DNA of 64,000 nt from SZUA-545 sp050297855 (GTDB lineage: Bacteria > Campylobacterota > Campylobacteria > Campylobacterales > SZUA-545). The notes below the pieces were generated by a model that did no database searches, was not told where the DNA came from, and saw nothing but the letters and a program-made list of their open reading frames with translations. Made by a program: the position numbers and the translations under genes. Location of the stretch: NCBI GenBank assembly GCA_050297855.1, contig JBNKTC010000010.1, positions 248,001 to 312,000 of the forward strand, in the 5' to 3' direction. Numbering within the stretch: the stretch's first letter is position 1; each line of letters starts with the position of its first letter. Below are positions 42,485 to 52,679 of the stretch, piece after piece.

Positions 42485-42952
42485 TTACCAGCGATAGTGA
42501 GCAAAAGCTTTGTTGGCTTCTGCCATTTTGTAAGTGTCTTCTTTCTTCTTGAATGCGGCACCTTTTTCAGTTGCAGCATCCATCAGCTCGCCTGCAAGGC
42601 GTGCTTCCATTGTTCTTTCATTTCTTTTGTTAGCAGCATCGACAATCCATCGGATAGCCAAAGACTGCTGTCTAACAGGTCTAACTTCCATTGGTACTTG
42701 GTATGTAGAACCACCGACACGTCGGCTTTTTACTTCCATGAGTGGTTTTACGTTTTCAATAGCTTTGTCGAATACTTCAATACCTTTCTCACCGCTTTTC
42801 TTTTCGATAGTGGCAAGGGCATTGTACATAATGCGCTGAGCTACACTTTTTTTACCGTCCTGCATGACAGTGTTGATAAATTTAGTGATAATTTTGCTTC
42901 CGTGGATCGGATCTGGCATTACTTCGCGAACGGGCGCTCTTCTTCTTCTCAT
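42485..42952 (-). CDS. rpsG: 30S ribosomal protein S7
   Basis: A 155-residue primary binder of the 3' domain of 16S rRNA. Family sequence is clear: MRRRRAPVREVMPDP, KFINTVMQDGKKSVAQRIMYNAL, RRVGGSTYQVPMEV and R-x-x-x-LAIRWIV. GGAAA before the ATG fits. It lies 21 nt after rpsL. Confidence 0.98.
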   Translation of the reverse strand: MRRRRAPVREVMPDPIHGSKIITKFINTVMQDGKKSVAQRIMYNALATIEKKSGEKGIEVFDKAIENVKPLMEVKSRRVGGSTYQVPMEVRPVRQQSLAIRWIVDAANKRNERTMEARLAGELMDAATEKGAAFKKKEDTYKMAEANKAFAHYRW

Positions 42953-42973
42953 CGTCTATTTCCTATAAATAAA

Positions 42974-43354
42974 TTACTTAGCAGCTTTAGGCTTTTTAGC
43001 CCCGTACTTACTTCTACTGACAGTTCTTTTTGCAACGCCGGCTGTATCCAGTGCACCACGAACGATGTGGTACTTAACACCTGGTAAGTCTTTTACCCGG
43101 CCGCCACGTACGAGTACGATGGAGTGCTCTTGAAGGTTGTGACCTTCACCCATGATGTAGCTGATTACTTCGAATCCGCTAGTCAGTCTAACTTTTGCAA
43201 CTTTACGAAGTGCGGAGTTAGGTTTCTTTGGTGTTGTTGTATATACTCTTGTACAAACGCCGCGTCGCTGCGGGCAGTTGACAAGCGCAGGAGATTTTGA
43301 CTTCTCCTTGATCTTCTTACGCTCTTTGCGTACCAATTGGTTAATAGTTGGCAT
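42974..43354 (-). CDS. rpsL: 30S ribosomal protein S12
   Basis: A 126-residue decoding-centre protein. MPTINQLVRKERK opens it, and CTRVYTTTPKKPNSALRKVAKVRL, with the streptomycin-related lysine, and GGRVKDLPGVKYHIVRG follow. AAGGGG before the ATG is a strong ribosome site. It begins the str block, 153 bp after the rpoC stop. Confidence 0.98.
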   Translation of the reverse strand: MPTINQLVRKERKKIKEKSKSPALVNCPQRRGVCTRVYTTTPKKPNSALRKVAKVRLTSGFEVISYIMGEGHNLQEHSIVLVRGGRVKDLPGVKYHIVRGALDTAGVAKRTVSRSKYGAKKPKAAK

Positions 43355-43450
43355 AGTACCCCTTGTTAAATTTGAAAGAAATTTTCGAATAATACAGCTT
43401 GTTCTATTAAAATAAGCTTAAATTAAGGAAAATTTAATCTCGCCATCTTC

Positions 43451-43505
43451 TCCCCCGAAAAAGCGGGGAATACTCTATTGTAAGACCCGCCGCGGCGGGC
43501 CTTAC
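43451..43505 (-). terminator. Tandem hairpins after rpoC
   Basis: Directly after the rpoC stop, a 12-bp stem (43480-43505, GTAAGGCCCGCC against GGCGGGTCTTAC with one G-T pair) is followed by a second stem (TTCCCCG at 43464-43470 with CGGGGGA at 43451-43457, loop CTTTTT). Both are on the minus strand. They probably end the rpoBC transcript before rpsL, though no long T-run follows the second. Confidence 0.6.
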
Positions 43506-43507
43506 AC

Positions 43508-46500
43508 TTACTCAGAAACCTTGATGATGTTCTTGTTCCGCTTGAAGAACCCGGTACCGACCGGGATCAGGCGGCCAAGGACAACATTCTCTTTAAGATC
43601 TTCCAGGTGGTCGAACTTACCGGCGATACTCGCTTCGGTAAGGACTTTGGTCGTCTCCTGGAATGATGCCGCAGAGATAATACTGTCGGAGCTGATCGCC
43701 GCACGGGTGATACCAAGAAGGACCGGTTCCGCGATTGCAGGTTCGCCGCCCAGTTTGCCGATACGTGCATTCTCTTCGTAGAAACGTCGTCGGCTCACCA
43801 GGTCACCGGCGATAAACTTCGTATCACCGCTGTCCATGACTTTGATCTGGCGCAGCATCTGGTTGACGATTACCTCGATGTGTTTGTCACTGATGGCAAC
43901 ACCCTGTCGTCGGTAGACCTGTTGGATCTCGGAGATGATGTACTGTTGCAGTGCCTTCTCTCCCAGGATTCTCAGGATATCGTGGGAAGAGACGATACCG
44001 TCTGTCAGTTTCTCACCGGCGTGGACAAACTCGCCTTCATGTACCAGGATCTGTTTGTTTTTATCGATCTGGTACTCGGACGTCATCCCGTTTTCGTTAG
44101 TGATAACGAGGCGTTTTTTACCACGGATCGGTTTACCGAATCCGATGACCCCGTCGATCTCCGCGATAGACGCGCTGTCTTTGGGTTTACGCGCTTCGAA
44201 GAGTTCGGAAACTCGGGGAAGACCCCCGGTAATATCCCGTGATTTTGCAACCGCTTTTGGCATTTTTGCCAGGATCGTTGCCAGTTCGACCTTCTCGCCG
44301 TCCTGGCAGAAGATCGCCGTTTTGGCATCCAGGGCATAGGTGATGATCTGACCGTCGTCTGTCGCCAGTGTGATAGACGGTTTGAACTCCGTCGGGATGT
44401 ATTCGTTGATCATCAGCTTCGTCTGGCCTGTCAGTTCATCGAACTGTTCCGTTGCCGTGACTTCCGGGATGATATCCTCGAATTTGACCGTACCGGCTGC
44501 TTCGGAGAGGATCGGGTTGGAGTAGGGATCCCACTCGGCAACGACGGTCTGCTCGTTAGTAGACGGTTCGGCGATAACCGTATCATTGGTCACTTTTGTA
44601 TTGTCGTCGGCTTTGACGATGGATCCGCGGACAACATAGTGACGTGTCGCTTCACGGTCTTCATCATCGGCGATAACGGCAAAGAGACCTTTGTACTCGA
44701 CCTTGTCGCCCACTTTGATATCGTGGGTTCTTTCAAGGTAATCCCCTTTAAGGACGTAGTACTTGACGGAACCCTTTGCCTGGGCCTTGATCGTCATCGG
44801 GACCGGATCGCCGTCGTTTACGCGCAGTTCCGCACCGTAGGAGATACGGTTAGGAATGTTGTAGCCGTCTTTGATCAGCTCAACGATACTTTCGTCTCCT
44901 TTGACCATCTCCCCGTCGTTGTACGGCAGGTAGAGTTTGCTTTCGATCTTCCCACTGATACCGGCCAGTTCGTTCGGCTTGGCGATCTCGGATTTTCGCA
45001 GGGTGTATTTGACCTGTTCTTTGCTGTTTGTCACACTGACGATCACTTCGTCGTGGACTGTTTCGACTGTCAGTTTCCCTTCAAACGGCGATTTGATCTT
45101 CGGTTCGACCAGAAGAACCGCTGCGTTTCGTCGGTTGGCTACGACGTTGACACCCTCAGGGTTTTTAAACACTTTGAGGTTGTAGTAGCGGATGAAACCT
45201 TCTTTGTTGGCAACGATCTGTCGCTCTTCCTGGGTTCTGGAAGCCGTACCCCCGACGTGGAACGTTCGAAGTGTCAGCTGCGTACCAGGTTCACCGATGG
45301 ATTGGGCTGCGATAATACCGACTGCCTCGCCCGGCTGGACGATAGAGCCTTCACCCAGGTTCAGACCGTAGCATTTTGCACACAGACCGTTTGTCTCTTT
45401 ACATGTGAGCGGTGTCCGGATCTTGACGGATTTGATGGTCGCTTCCGTGATCTTCTGCGCCTTCTCTTCATCGATAAGTGTCCCTTCGGAGAAGAGGATC
45501 TCATTTGTCAGCGGATCGATGACATCTTCGGCAAGGACTCGTCCGAGGACACGGTCTTGCAGGGATTCGATCAGCTCACCACCGATCGTGATGCTGGTGA
45601 TCTCGACACCCTCGTGGGTACCACAATCCTGGCTTGTGATCCGTACGTTCTGAGCGATATCGATCAGCTTACGTGTCAGGTAACCGGCATTCGCCGTTTT
45701 AAGGGCGGTATCGGCCAGACCTTTACGCGCACCGTTCGTTGAAATAAAGTACTCAAGGACGTTCAGACCCTCTTTAAAGTTGGAGATAATCGGCGTTTCG
45801 ATGATCGAACCGTCCGATTTCGCCATCAGACCCCGCATACCGGCAAGCTGACGGATCTGCGCCGCAGAACCCCGCGCCCCGGAGTCGGCCATCATGTGGA
45901 TGGAGTTGAAGCCGTCTTTGTCTGTCTGGACGATCTGCATCATGTTCTCTGCCACTTTGTTGTTCGTATCGGTCCAGACGTCGATGATCTTGTTGTATCG
46001 CTCCTGCTCGGTCAGAAGACCGGATGCGTACTGTTTCTGGATCTCGAGGATCTTGTTTTTCGCCGAACCGATCATCTTCCCTTTATCGCTTGGGATGATA
46101 ATATCGTCCGCGGAGATGGAGACCCCCGCTTTAGTGGAGTATTTGAAACCGAGATCTTTCAGGTGGTCCAGGAACTCCGCCGTGTCGCGGACGTTTCCAT
46201 GCTTATAGATATAATCGATCAGGTCGCCGATTTTTCCTTTTTTAAGGACCTGGTTCCACAGTTCTGTCGGGACATAGTCCGGCAGGATCGATTTGACCAG
46301 GGTACGACCCGCTGTCGTAGCAAGGATATGGCCGTCGATGGATACACGGATACGCGCATGCAGATCGACAATACCAAGATCCAGGGCAATAAGTACTTCG
46401 TCGATGGAACCGAACAGTTTGTTCTGTCCTTTGACGCCGTCTTTTTCCATACTGATATAGTAGATACCGAGGACCATATCCTGGGACGGTGTCGTGATCG

Positions 46501-48031
46501 CTTTACCGGATGCCGGGAGCAGGATGTTCATGGATGAAAGCATCAGGATCTTCGCTTCCGCGATCGCCTCCTGACCCAGTGGTACGTGGACCGCCATCTG
46601 GTCACCGTCGAAGTCGGCATTGAAGGCCGCACAGACGAGTGGGTGGAGCTGGATCGCTTTCCCGTCGATCAGTTTCGGGTGGAACGCCTGGATAGAGAGT
46701 TTGTGCAGTGTCGGTGCACGGTTCAGAAGGATCGGGTGACCGTCAACGACCTCTGCCAGACACTCCCATACTTCGTTGGTACGCTGTTCGATCAGGCGCT
46801 TTGCAGACTTCAGTGTCGTTGCATACCCTTTCTCTTCCAGTTTAGCCATAAGGTGTGGTTGGAACAGCTCCAGTGCCATGGTTTTCGGCAGACCGCACTG
46901 GTCCATCTTAAGATCGGGACCGACAACGATAACGGAACGGCCCGAGAAGTCGACCCGTTTACCCAGAAGGTTCTGTCGGAATCGCCCCTGCTTCCCTTTG
47001 ATGATCTCGGAAAGGGATTTAAGTGGACGTTTGTTGGCACCTTTGACCGCATTGGCACGTCGACCGTTGTCAAAGAGGGCATCAACAGACTCCTGGAGCA
47101 TACGCTTCTCATTCCGGATAATGATCTGCGGCGCATCCAGTTCCAGAAGACGTTTCAGACGGGAGTTACGGTTGATAACCCGTCGATACAGGTCGTTCAG
47201 GTCAGAAACCGCGAATTTCCCGCCGTCCAGTGCGACCAGTGGACGGATATCCGGCGGAAGGACCGGAAGGACCTTCATGATCATCCACTCCGGACGGTTG
47301 TCGGAGTTGAGGAACGCTTCGACGACTTTCAGTTTTTTAACCAAAGTCTTCAGCTTGGATTCACTCTTCGTCTCTTTGATATCGGTTTTGAGGTTATGGT
47401 ACATCTCCGCGAGGTCAAGCTCTTCAAGGAGCTGACGGACAACGGAAGCACCCATATCGGCCTGGAAGCCGGTGTGGGCATAACGCTCTTCTAGGATCAG
47501 GTACTGCTCTTCGTTAAGGATGTCGTTTTTGGCGACTTTCATCTTCCCTTCGTTGTCATAGAACGCCTCGCCCGGCTCGTTTACGATATATGCTTCGTAG
47601 TAGAGTACGCGCTCAAGGTCTTTCATTTTGACGCCGAGCAGGGTACCGATACGACTTGGGAGGGAGTTGACATACCAGATGTGTGCAACGGGAGCTGCGA
47701 GTTCGATGTGCCCCATGCGGGACCGTCGGACTTTTGAAGATGTGACTTCTACACCACACTTCTCGCACACGATCCCTTTGTATCGCATCTTTTTGTACTT
47801 TCCGCACAGACATTCGTAGTCTCTGACAGGACCGAAGATCTTGGCACAGAAAAGACCGTCACGCTCCGGTTTGAGGGTACGGTAGTTGATGGTTTCCGGT
47901 TTTTTGACTTCACCGTGGCTCCAGCTGCTGATCTTCTCAGGGGAGGCGATCATCACCTGAAGGGCATCAAAGTCCTTCGGGCGCTGATCTTCGGTGATCT
48001 CTACTTTTTCCAAATTCTCAATTTTACTCAT
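43508..48031 (-). CDS. rpoC: RNA polymerase subunit beta prime
   Basis: A 1507-residue catalytic subunit. The N-terminal zinc-binding CLCGKYKKMRYKGIVCEKCGVEV, the active-site NADFDGDQMAVH with three aspartates, the bridge/trigger region GARGSAAQIRQLAGMRGLM, and the second zinc site near CGTHEG...CKETNGLCAKCYG are all present. The ATG at 48031 overlaps the rpoB stop by 8 nt (ATGAGTAA). A longer in-frame start inside rpoB is not needed. Unlike Helicobacter and Wolinella, the two subunits are not fused. Confidence 0.97.
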   Translation of the reverse strand: MSKIENLEKVEITEDQRPKDFDALQVMIASPEKISSWSHGEVKKPETINYRTLKPERDGLFCAKIFGPVRDYECLCGKYKKMRYKGIVCEKCGVEVTSSKVRRSRMGHIELAAPVAHIWYVNSLPSRIGTLLGVKMKDLERVLYYEAYIVNEPGEAFYDNEGKMKVAKNDILNEEQYLILEERYAHTGFQADMGASVVRQLLEELDLAEMYHNLKTDIKETKSESKLKTLVKKLKVVEAFLNSDNRPEWMIMKVLPVLPPDIRPLVALDGGKFAVSDLNDLYRRVINRNSRLKRLLELDAPQIIIRNEKRMLQESVDALFDNGRRANAVKGANKRPLKSLSEIIKGKQGRFRQNLLGKRVDFSGRSVIVVGPDLKMDQCGLPKTMALELFQPHLMAKLEEKGYATTLKSAKRLIEQRTNEVWECLAEVVDGHPILLNRAPTLHKLSIQAFHPKLIDGKAIQLHPLVCAAFNADFDGDQMAVHVPLGQEAIAEAKILMLSSMNILLPASGKAITTPSQDMVLGIYYISMEKDGVKGQNKLFGSIDEVLIALDLGIVDLHARIRVSIDGHILATTAGRTLVKSILPDYVPTELWNQVLKKGKIGDLIDYIYKHGNVRDTAEFLDHLKDLGFKYSTKAGVSISADDIIIPSDKGKMIGSAKNKILEIQKQYASGLLTEQERYNKIIDVWTDTNNKVAENMMQIVQTDKDGFNSIHMMADSGARGSAAQIRQLAGMRGLMAKSDGSIIETPIISNFKEGLNVLEYFISTNGARKGLADTALKTANAGYLTRKLIDIAQNVRITSQDCGTHEGVEITSITIGGELIESLQDRVLGRVLAEDVIDPLTNEILFSEGTLIDEEKAQKITEATIKSVKIRTPLTCKETNGLCAKCYGLNLGEGSIVQPGEAVGIIAAQSIGEPGTQLTLRTFHVGGTASRTQEERQIVANKEGFIRYYNLKVFKNPEGVNVVANRRNAAVLLVEPKIKSPFEGKLTVETVHDEVIVSVTNSKEQVKYTLRKSEIAKPNELAGISGKIESKLYLPYNDGEMVKGDESIVELIKDGYNIPNRISYGAELRVNDGDPVPMTIKAQAKGSVKYYVLKGDYLERTHDIKVGDKVEYKGLFAVIADDEDREATRHYVVRGSIVKADDNTKVTNDTVIAEPSTNEQTVVAEWDPYSNPILSEAAGTVKFEDIIPEVTATEQFDELTGQTKLMINEYIPTEFKPSITLATDDGQIITYALDAKTAIFCQDGEKVELATILAKMPKAVAKSRDITGGLPRVSELFEARKPKDSASIAEIDGVIGFGKPIRGKKRLVITNENGMTSEYQIDKNKQILVHEGEFVHAGEKLTDGIVSSHDILRILGEKALQQYIISEIQQVYRRQGVAISDKHIEVIVNQMLRQIKVMDSGDTKFIAGDLVSRRRFYEENARIGKLGGEPAIAEPVLLGITRAAISSDSIISAASFQETTKVLTEASIAGKFDHLEDLKENVVLGRLIPVGTGFFKRNKNIIKVSE

Positions 48032-51000
48032 CGTCTTTTTCCTTGTAGACTTCAACATCAAGTCCAAGTGCCTGCAGCTCTTTCGTCAGAACGAAGAAGA
48101 TCTCAGGGACACCGGATTCAGGAACGTTTTCACCTTTGGTGATCGCTTTGTATGTTTTAACACGGCCGTCGGTATCATCCGACTTGACCGTAAGCATCTC
48201 TTTAAGTGTATGGGCGGCACCGTATGCTTCGAGGGCCCATACCTCCATCTCACCGAATCGCTGACCACCGAAGAGGGCTTTACCGCCGACCGGCTGTTGC
48301 GTAACGAGGGAGTATGGTCCTGTACTACGTGCGTGGACTTTTTCGTCAACGAGGTGGTGCAGTTTGAGCATGTACATATAACCAACGTTAACACGCTCTT
48401 TAAACTTCTCACCGGTTTTACCGTCGAAGAGTTCCGTCTTACCGTCCATATCGATTTTGGCCAGGTCGAAGAGTTTTTTGAACTCTTTGGCATTGACCCC
48501 TTCGAAGACCGGTGTCGCAAACTTGACACCTTTTCGCCAGTCTTGTGCAAGAGCCAGCAGTTCATCGTCGCTCAGACTGTCGATGAACTCGGCTGCTTTA
48601 AGCAGTTTTGTCACACCGGCGATATCGGTCATCTTCTTTCGAAGCTTGGCGATAAAGTCGCTGCGCTGTTTATCGAACATGTCGTTGATCTGGTTACCCA
48701 GACGTTTACCGACAAGACCCAGGTGCATCTCGAGGATCTGCCCGATATTCATACGGGAAGGAACGCCCAGCGGGTTCAGACAGACATCGACCGGTGTACC
48801 GTCCGGCAGGTACGGCATGTCGACCTGTGGAACGATCGTGGAGACGATACCTTTGTTCCCGTGTCGACCGGCCATCTTATCCCCGACTTTGAGTTTACGT
48901 TTTGTCGCAACGTAGACTTTGACCAGTTTGACCACACCGCTTGGCAGGATGTCGTCTTTTTCCAGGATGTTGAGTTTCTCTTCGATGTCGAGTCGAAGCT
49001 GCTCTTTTTGATCCCGGAAGTGGTTTTTGATAACGTCGAACTCTTTCTGCACATCTTTGGCAAACTGCTTGACGATGCTGTTAAGGGCAAAACGGTTGAT
49101 CGTCGCGAGGTCTTCACGCTCGATCGTTTTCCCTGCTTTATACGTCTTGCCGTTGACTTCCGCATCGGCTTCCAGTTTCTGTTTCGCCAGGAAGTCGACG
49201 ATTTTCAGCATCTCTTCACGGTCGACCATGAGCAGTTTGTCGTGGTGCTCCGCTTCGAGTTCCGCTTTTTCCTCTTCGAATTTCGCCTGGGCCCGGTCGT
49301 CTTTCTCATAACCCTTCTTCGTAAAGATTTTTACGTCGATGACTGTACCTTCCATACTTGGAGGACAGTAGAGGGATTTGTTGACGACGTGACCTGCTTT
49401 TTCACCGAAGATCGCTCGAAGGAGACGCTCTTCCGGAGTCGGTTTGACCTCACCTTTTGGTGTGACCTTACCGACCATGATCATGCCGCCTTTGATGTAG
49501 GTACCGATCTTGACGATACCGCTCTCATCCAGGTGCTCGATATCTTCCTCTTTGACATTCGGAAGATCGCGTGTGATCTCTTCCACACCGTGTTTCAGTT
49601 CACGGGCTTCGATCTCTTTTTCATAGATGTGGACGGAGGTGAAGACGTCATCTCTTAGGATCCGCTCACTGATAACGATCGCATCCTCGAAGTTGTATCC
49701 GTTCCATGGCGTAAAGGCGACCATGACGTTTTTACCGATGGCAAGCTCACCCTGGTCCATGTTAGGACCGTCGGCGATGACTGTACCGCTGTCGACTTTC
49801 ATCCCTTTACGGACGATCGGACGCTGGCTGAATGCCGTGTTCTGGTTCGTTCGCAGGTATTTATCCAGTGGGTAGTGGTCGATATAGATACCGTTCTCAT
49901 CTTCACCCAGGACATAGATGTTCTTCCCGTCGACTTTTTCGATCGTACCCGGACGCTTGGCTTTGATAGACTGCCATGCATCCCGTGCGACTGTCGCTTC
50001 CATACCGGTACCGACCATTGGCGCTTCACTCCAGATCAGAGGGACACCCTGGCGCTGCATGTTCGATCCCATAAGGGCACGGTTGGCATCGTTGTGCTCC
50101 AGGAACGGGATCAGACCCGCGGCAACACCGATGACCATTTTTGGTGAAAGGTCGATCAGGTCGACTTTGTTTTTGTCAACCAGCTCGATCTCGCTGTCGA
50201 TACGTGCTTCGACGAGGTCTTCGACGATCATGCCGTTTTCGTCCAGCTCCGTGTTACACGGCGTAATGGTAAGACCCTCTTCCTGAGTCGCTGTCAGGTA
50301 GACGATCTCATCCTGGACTTTACCATCGACGACTTTTTTATACGGTGCTTCGATGAAGCCCAGTTTGTTCACTTTCGCATAGGTCGAAAGGGTATTGATC
50401 AGACCGATGTTCTGACCCTCCGGTGTCTCAATCGGACAGATACGACCGTAGTGAGTCGGGTGTACGTCCCGGACTTCAAGACCGGCACGGTCTTTGACAA
50501 GACCCCCTTCACCGAGTGAGGAGAGACGTCGTTTGTGCGTGACTTCGGAGAGCGGGTTCGTCTGGTCCATAAACTGGGAGAGCTGGCCCGTTGCAAAGAA
50601 GTCAAGGATCGTACTCGTGATCATCTTGGAGTTGATCAGGTCGTGCGGCATAACATCGTCAAGGCTGGAGATCGTTGTCAGTTTGTCGCGGATCGCCTTC
50701 TGCATCTTCACAAGGCCCAGGTGCAGTTCGTTGGCCAGAAGCTCACCGATGGCTCGGATACGTTTGTTACCCAGGTGGTCACGGTCATCGATATGACCCT
50801 GGCCGTTTTTAACTTTGATCAGGTACTTGACCGTCTTGATAATATCTTCCGGGATCAGTGTCGTGACATATTCAGGAACACTGATGTCCAGTTTATGGTT
50901 CATTTTCATACGGCCGACTTTTGTCAGGTCGTATCGTTCCGGATCGAAGAAGAGCTTGTGAACAAAGTCTTTAGCCGCTTCTTTTGTAACCGGTTCGCCC

Positions 51001-52163
51001 GGTCGCATCACTTTGTAGATTCGGATAGCTGCCAGATCGTTTTCATCATCGATATTTTCTGTCTGTTTAAGGAGTTTCAGGGACTCCTGGTCGAACATAA
51101 AGGCGTTGATGATCGATTTATCCACACCCACGGCAAGGTCGTTCGCGATGACAAACTCATCGTAACCCATCTCGATGATCTTTTTAAGACGGTTCTCATC
51201 CAGCTGTGTCAGGGTGTCGTAGAGGACCTCGCCTGTCTCGTTGTCGATGATCGGCTCGGCCAGGTATCGTTCAAAAAGTGTTTCCACAGGGTATTCGACA
51301 AGATCAAGCCCTTCCTCTTTGAGGGAGTTTGCTTTACGTGCCGTCAGACGTTTACCCGATGCCATAATCAGGTTGCCCTCTTTGTCCTTGAGATCATACT
51401 CAAGACGCCCGGAGAACTCTTCGGGCTCAAAGGGGACCAAAAATTTGTTATGTTCAATTTTGATGTTCAGCGTTGGGTAGAACATCTTGATAATATTTTG
51501 TTTACTGTATCCGAGCGCTCTGAAGAGGATCGTTACAGGGATTTTTCGTCGTTTGTTGATTCGTACGTATAAAGTATCTTTAGCATCATATTCAAAATAG
51601 ATCCAGGACCCGCGGTCAGGGATGATTTGCGACATATAGATCAGTTTATTCGAAACGGTTGAGGACTCTTCTGCTTTAAAGATGACACCGGGGCTTCTGT
51701 AAAGCTGATTGACGACAACACGCTCGACACCATTGATGATAAAGGACGTTCTGTCTGTCATCAAAGGGATTTCACGGATATAGATCGCTTGTTCTTTAAT
51801 ATCTTTCACACCGGTTTTCTCGCCGGTTTTTTCGTCTTTGTCCCAGATAATGAGACGGACTTTGATTTTAAGAGGTACCGAGTAAGTCAGGCCTCTCTCC
51901 ATGGATTCACGGATTGTGTATTTGGGTTTGCCGAATTCGTTTCCGACATACTCCAGAGTCATTGTGTTATTGGCATCGTGGATAGGAAAAACGGATTTGA
52001 AGACTTTTTCGATTCCGCTCTCACTCCGGTCATCTTGATCGATCATCAAGAATTCGTCATAACTGTTTTGCTGTAGTTGTAACAGATTGGGGATTGAGAG
52101 GACTTGAGGAAATTTAGAAAAATCTACACGTAAACGATTCCCAGATTTTAAACTGTTTAGCAT
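48024..52163 (-). CDS. rpoB: RNA polymerase subunit beta
   Basis: A 1379-residue catalytic subunit. Visible are the rifampicin region FFATGQLSQFMDQTNPLSEVTHKRRLSSLGEGG, the HYGRICPIETPEGQNIGL element, NMRQVPLI-like NMQRQGVPLI, GRHGNKGIVS and the C-terminal LHHLVDEKVHARSTGPYSLVTQQPVGGKA. The wild-type rifampicin-cluster residues appear conserved. It follows a terminator-like hairpin after rplL, and its end overlaps rpoC by 8 nt. Confidence 0.98.
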   Translation of the reverse strand: MLNSLKSGNRLRVDFSKFPQVLSIPNLLQLQQNSYDEFLMIDQDDRSESGIEKVFKSVFPIHDANNTMTLEYVGNEFGKPKYTIRESMERGLTYSVPLKIKVRLIIWDKDEKTGEKTGVKDIKEQAIYIREIPLMTDRTSFIINGVERVVVNQLYRSPGVIFKAEESSTVSNKLIYMSQIIPDRGSWIYFEYDAKDTLYVRINKRRKIPVTILFRALGYSKQNIIKMFYPTLNIKIEHNKFLVPFEPEEFSGRLEYDLKDKEGNLIMASGKRLTARKANSLKEEGLDLVEYPVETLFERYLAEPIIDNETGEVLYDTLTQLDENRLKKIIEMGYDEFVIANDLAVGVDKSIINAFMFDQESLKLLKQTENIDDENDLAAIRIYKVMRPGEPVTKEAAKDFVHKLFFDPERYDLTKVGRMKMNHKLDISVPEYVTTLIPEDIIKTVKYLIKVKNGQGHIDDRDHLGNKRIRAIGELLANELHLGLVKMQKAIRDKLTTISSLDDVMPHDLINSKMITSTILDFFATGQLSQFMDQTNPLSEVTHKRRLSSLGEGGLVKDRAGLEVRDVHPTHYGRICPIETPEGQNIGLINTLSTYAKVNKLGFIEAPYKKVVDGKVQDEIVYLTATQEEGLTITPCNTELDENGMIVEDLVEARIDSEIELVDKNKVDLIDLSPKMVIGVAAGLIPFLEHNDANRALMGSNMQRQGVPLIWSEAPMVGTGMEATVARDAWQSIKAKRPGTIEKVDGKNIYVLGEDENGIYIDHYPLDKYLRTNQNTAFSQRPIVRKGMKVDSGTVIADGPNMDQGELAIGKNVMVAFTPWNGYNFEDAIVISERILRDDVFTSVHIYEKEIEARELKHGVEEITRDLPNVKEEDIEHLDESGIVKIGTYIKGGMIMVGKVTPKGEVKPTPEERLLRAIFGEKAGHVVNKSLYCPPSMEGTVIDVKIFTKKGYEKDDRAQAKFEEEKAELEAEHHDKLLMVDREEMLKIVDFLAKQKLEADAEVNGKTYKAGKTIEREDLATINRFALNSIVKQFAKDVQKEFDVIKNHFRDQKEQLRLDIEEKLNILEKDDILPSGVVKLVKVYVATKRKLKVGDKMAGRHGNKGIVSTIVPQVDMPYLPDGTPVDVCLNPLGVPSRMNIGQILEMHLGLVGKRLGNQINDMFDKQRSDFIAKLRKKMTDIAGVTKLLKAAEFIDSLSDDELLALAQDWRKGVKFATPVFEGVNAKEFKKLFDLAKIDMDGKTELFDGKTGEKFKERVNVGYMYMLKLHHLVDEKVHARSTGPYSLVTQQPVGGKALFGGQRFGEMEVWALEAYGAAHTLKEMLTVKSDDTDGRVKTYKAITKGENVPESGVPEIFFVLTKELQALGLDVEVYKEKDDE

Positions 52164-52204
52164 CGGGCTAACCTCTTAAGTGGAATTGTGTGGGTAAAAA
52201 AAAT

Positions 52205-52222
52205 AAAATATTGCAATATTTT
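52205..52222. repeat. 18-bp perfect palindrome upstream of rpoB
   Basis: AAAATATTGCAATATTTT reads the same on both strands and lies between the rplL-distal hairpin and the rpoB ATG, 42 bp from the start codon. It could be an operator or a small RNA hairpin in the rpoB leader. Function is inferred. Confidence 0.45.
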
Positions 52223-52232
52223 AGGTATGAAG

Positions 52233-52257
52233 TAAAAAAGGCAGCCCTGAGGCTGCC
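52233..52257 (-). terminator. Terminator/attenuator between rplL and rpoB
   Basis: On the minus strand GGCAGCC (52257-52251) - four bases - GGCTGCC (52246-52240) is followed directly by TTTTTTA. This is a textbook intrinsic terminator 18 nt after the rplL stop. As in E. coli, partial read-through here would set the ratio of ribosomal protein to polymerase synthesis. Confidence 0.8.
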
Positions 52258-52274
52258 CGTCAAAACGGAAAAAA

Positions 52275-52655
52275 TTATTTAAGTTCGACTTTCGCGCCAG
52301 CTTCTTCAAGCTTAGCTTTTGCAGCTTCAGCGTCATCTTTGCTGATGCCTTCTTTGATGTTGGACGGTGTTTCTTCAACAGCAGCTTTTGCTTCTTTAAG
52401 ACCAAGGCCTGTAAGTTCACGTACAACTTTGATAACGTTGATTTTCTTCGCACCTGCGTCAACAAGTACAACGTCGAATTCGGATTTTTCTTCGCCGCCT
52501 GCAGCGTCACCGCCACCAGCTACCGCGCCACCAGCTACAACTGTAGGCTGAGCGGATACGCCGAATTTCTCTTCGAATTCTTTTACGAGCTCGTTAAGCT
52601 CAACAACTGTCATGTTACCGATAAATTCTAGTACATCTTCTTTAGTGATTGCCAT
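52275..52655 (-). CDS. rplL: 50S ribosomal protein L7/L12
   Basis: A 126-residue stalk protein. The N-terminal dimer domain (MTVVELNELVKEFEEKFGV) is joined by an Ala/Gly hinge (VVAGGAVAGGGDAAGG) to the factor-binding C-terminal domain (KSEFDVVLVDAGAKKINVIKVVRELTGLGLKEAK). It lies 24 nt after rplJ. Confidence 0.98.
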   Translation of the reverse strand: MAITKEDVLEFIGNMTVVELNELVKEFEEKFGVSAQPTVVAGGAVAGGGDAAGGEEKSEFDVVLVDAGAKKINVIKVVRELTGLGLKEAKAAVEETPSNIKEGISKDDAEAAKAKLEEAGAKVELK

Positions 52656-52679
52656 TTTTTTTCCTTTTTCCTTTAAATA

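Noticed and set aside
47994..49658. 554-residue open frame opposite rpoB
   Set aside because: Antisense to highly conserved rpoB; Phe/Asp/Val-rich shadow sequence without recognisable domains.
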